From the NCBI GenBank assembly GCA_900769615.1, contig CAAGHH010000002.1:1-5313 (forward strand): a DNA stretch of 5,313 nt. The letters run 5' to 3'. Both the position numbers and the translations under genes were made by a program. Shown piece by piece: positions 5,233 to 5,313 of the stretch (positions are counted from its first letter, which is position 1; each line of letters begins with the position of its first letter). The notes below the pieces were generated by a model. It did not search any database. It saw nothing but the letters and a program-made list of their open reading frames with translations, and was not told the DNA's origin. This DNA comes from Selenomonadales bacterium. Its GTDB lineage: Bacteria > Bacillota > Negativicutes > Selenomonadales > Selenomonadaceae.

Positions 5233-5313
5233 ATGAGTAAAGATCATGCTAAAAACAATTACCGTGATTCCCTCTTTCGCAAATATTTTGAGCACCCCGA
5301 CAAACTCGCTGCC
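5233..5313 (+). CDS. Probable Rpn / PD-(D/E)XK nuclease-family transposase, N-terminal fragment
   Basis: Only 27 codons are inside the window. The peptide begins MSKDHAKNNYRDSLFRKYFE and continues HPDKLAA. The pattern Y-[RK]-D-S-L-F-R-x-x-F followed a few residues later by K/R-L is typical of the N-terminus of the abundant Firmicutes Rpn / PD-(D/E)XK nuclease-transposase-like proteins. These are associated with recombination, but their cellular role is poorly known. The catalytic D...(D/E)xK residues would lie to the right of the window. The ATG is supported by an AAGGA ribosome binding site at 5220-5224 with 8 nt spacing and by a promoter at 5156-5184. The family call rests on a short stretch and could change with the full sequence. 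Confidence 0.65.
   Translation, partial: MSKDHAKNNYRDSLFRKYFEHPDKLAA

Overview
The window looks like a chromosomal segment from a low-to-moderate GC Firmicute. A gut or rumen member of the Negativicutes (Selenomonas/Megamonas-like) is my best guess. It rests on the style of the IlvD, integrase and IS607 proteins and on strong AGGAGG-type ribosome binding sites, and it is inference, not a database result. Almost everything is on the minus strand; only the last gene, cut by the right edge, is on the plus strand.

Left to right: (1) 1-101 is the N-terminus of an IS607-family serine recombinase, reading leftward out of the window, with its promoter at 123-151. (2) 191-1189 is a complete tyrosine recombinase with a full catalytic set, its own promoter (1227-1255) and an insulating terminator (1262-1292) separating it from ilvD. 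(3) 1309-2961 is ilvD, dihydroxy-acid dehydratase of branched-chain amino acid synthesis. Its roughly 250-bp upstream region holds a promoter overlapped by a perfect 18-bp palindrome (likely operator), a structured ~90-nt leader and, further up, a separate pair of 12-bp inverted repeats. (4) 3212-4742 is a tight three-gene operon, transcribed in the order galE-like epimerase, 62-aa ribbon-helix-helix protein, 137-aa four-helix membrane protein. The spacing is 2 nt and then a 4-nt overlap (GTGA), so the last two genes are probably translationally coupled to the epimerase. (5) 4743-5232 is a 490-bp divergent intergenic region with two ~125-bp, GC-rich, strongly folded repeat units in direct orientation (143-bp period) and a promoter for the next gene. 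(6) 5233-5313 is the N-terminus of a probable Rpn/PD-(D/E)XK nuclease-transposase protein.

The segment is housekeeping metabolism (ilvD, a sugar-nucleotide epimerase) interleaved with mobile or recombination genes: an IS607 transposase, a lone integrase, and an Rpn-like gene beside structured repeats. I see no clear new defence or biosynthetic system. The best leads are the duplicated structured repeat, the undescribed epimerase-RHH-membrane operon, and the ilvD control region with its operator and leader.
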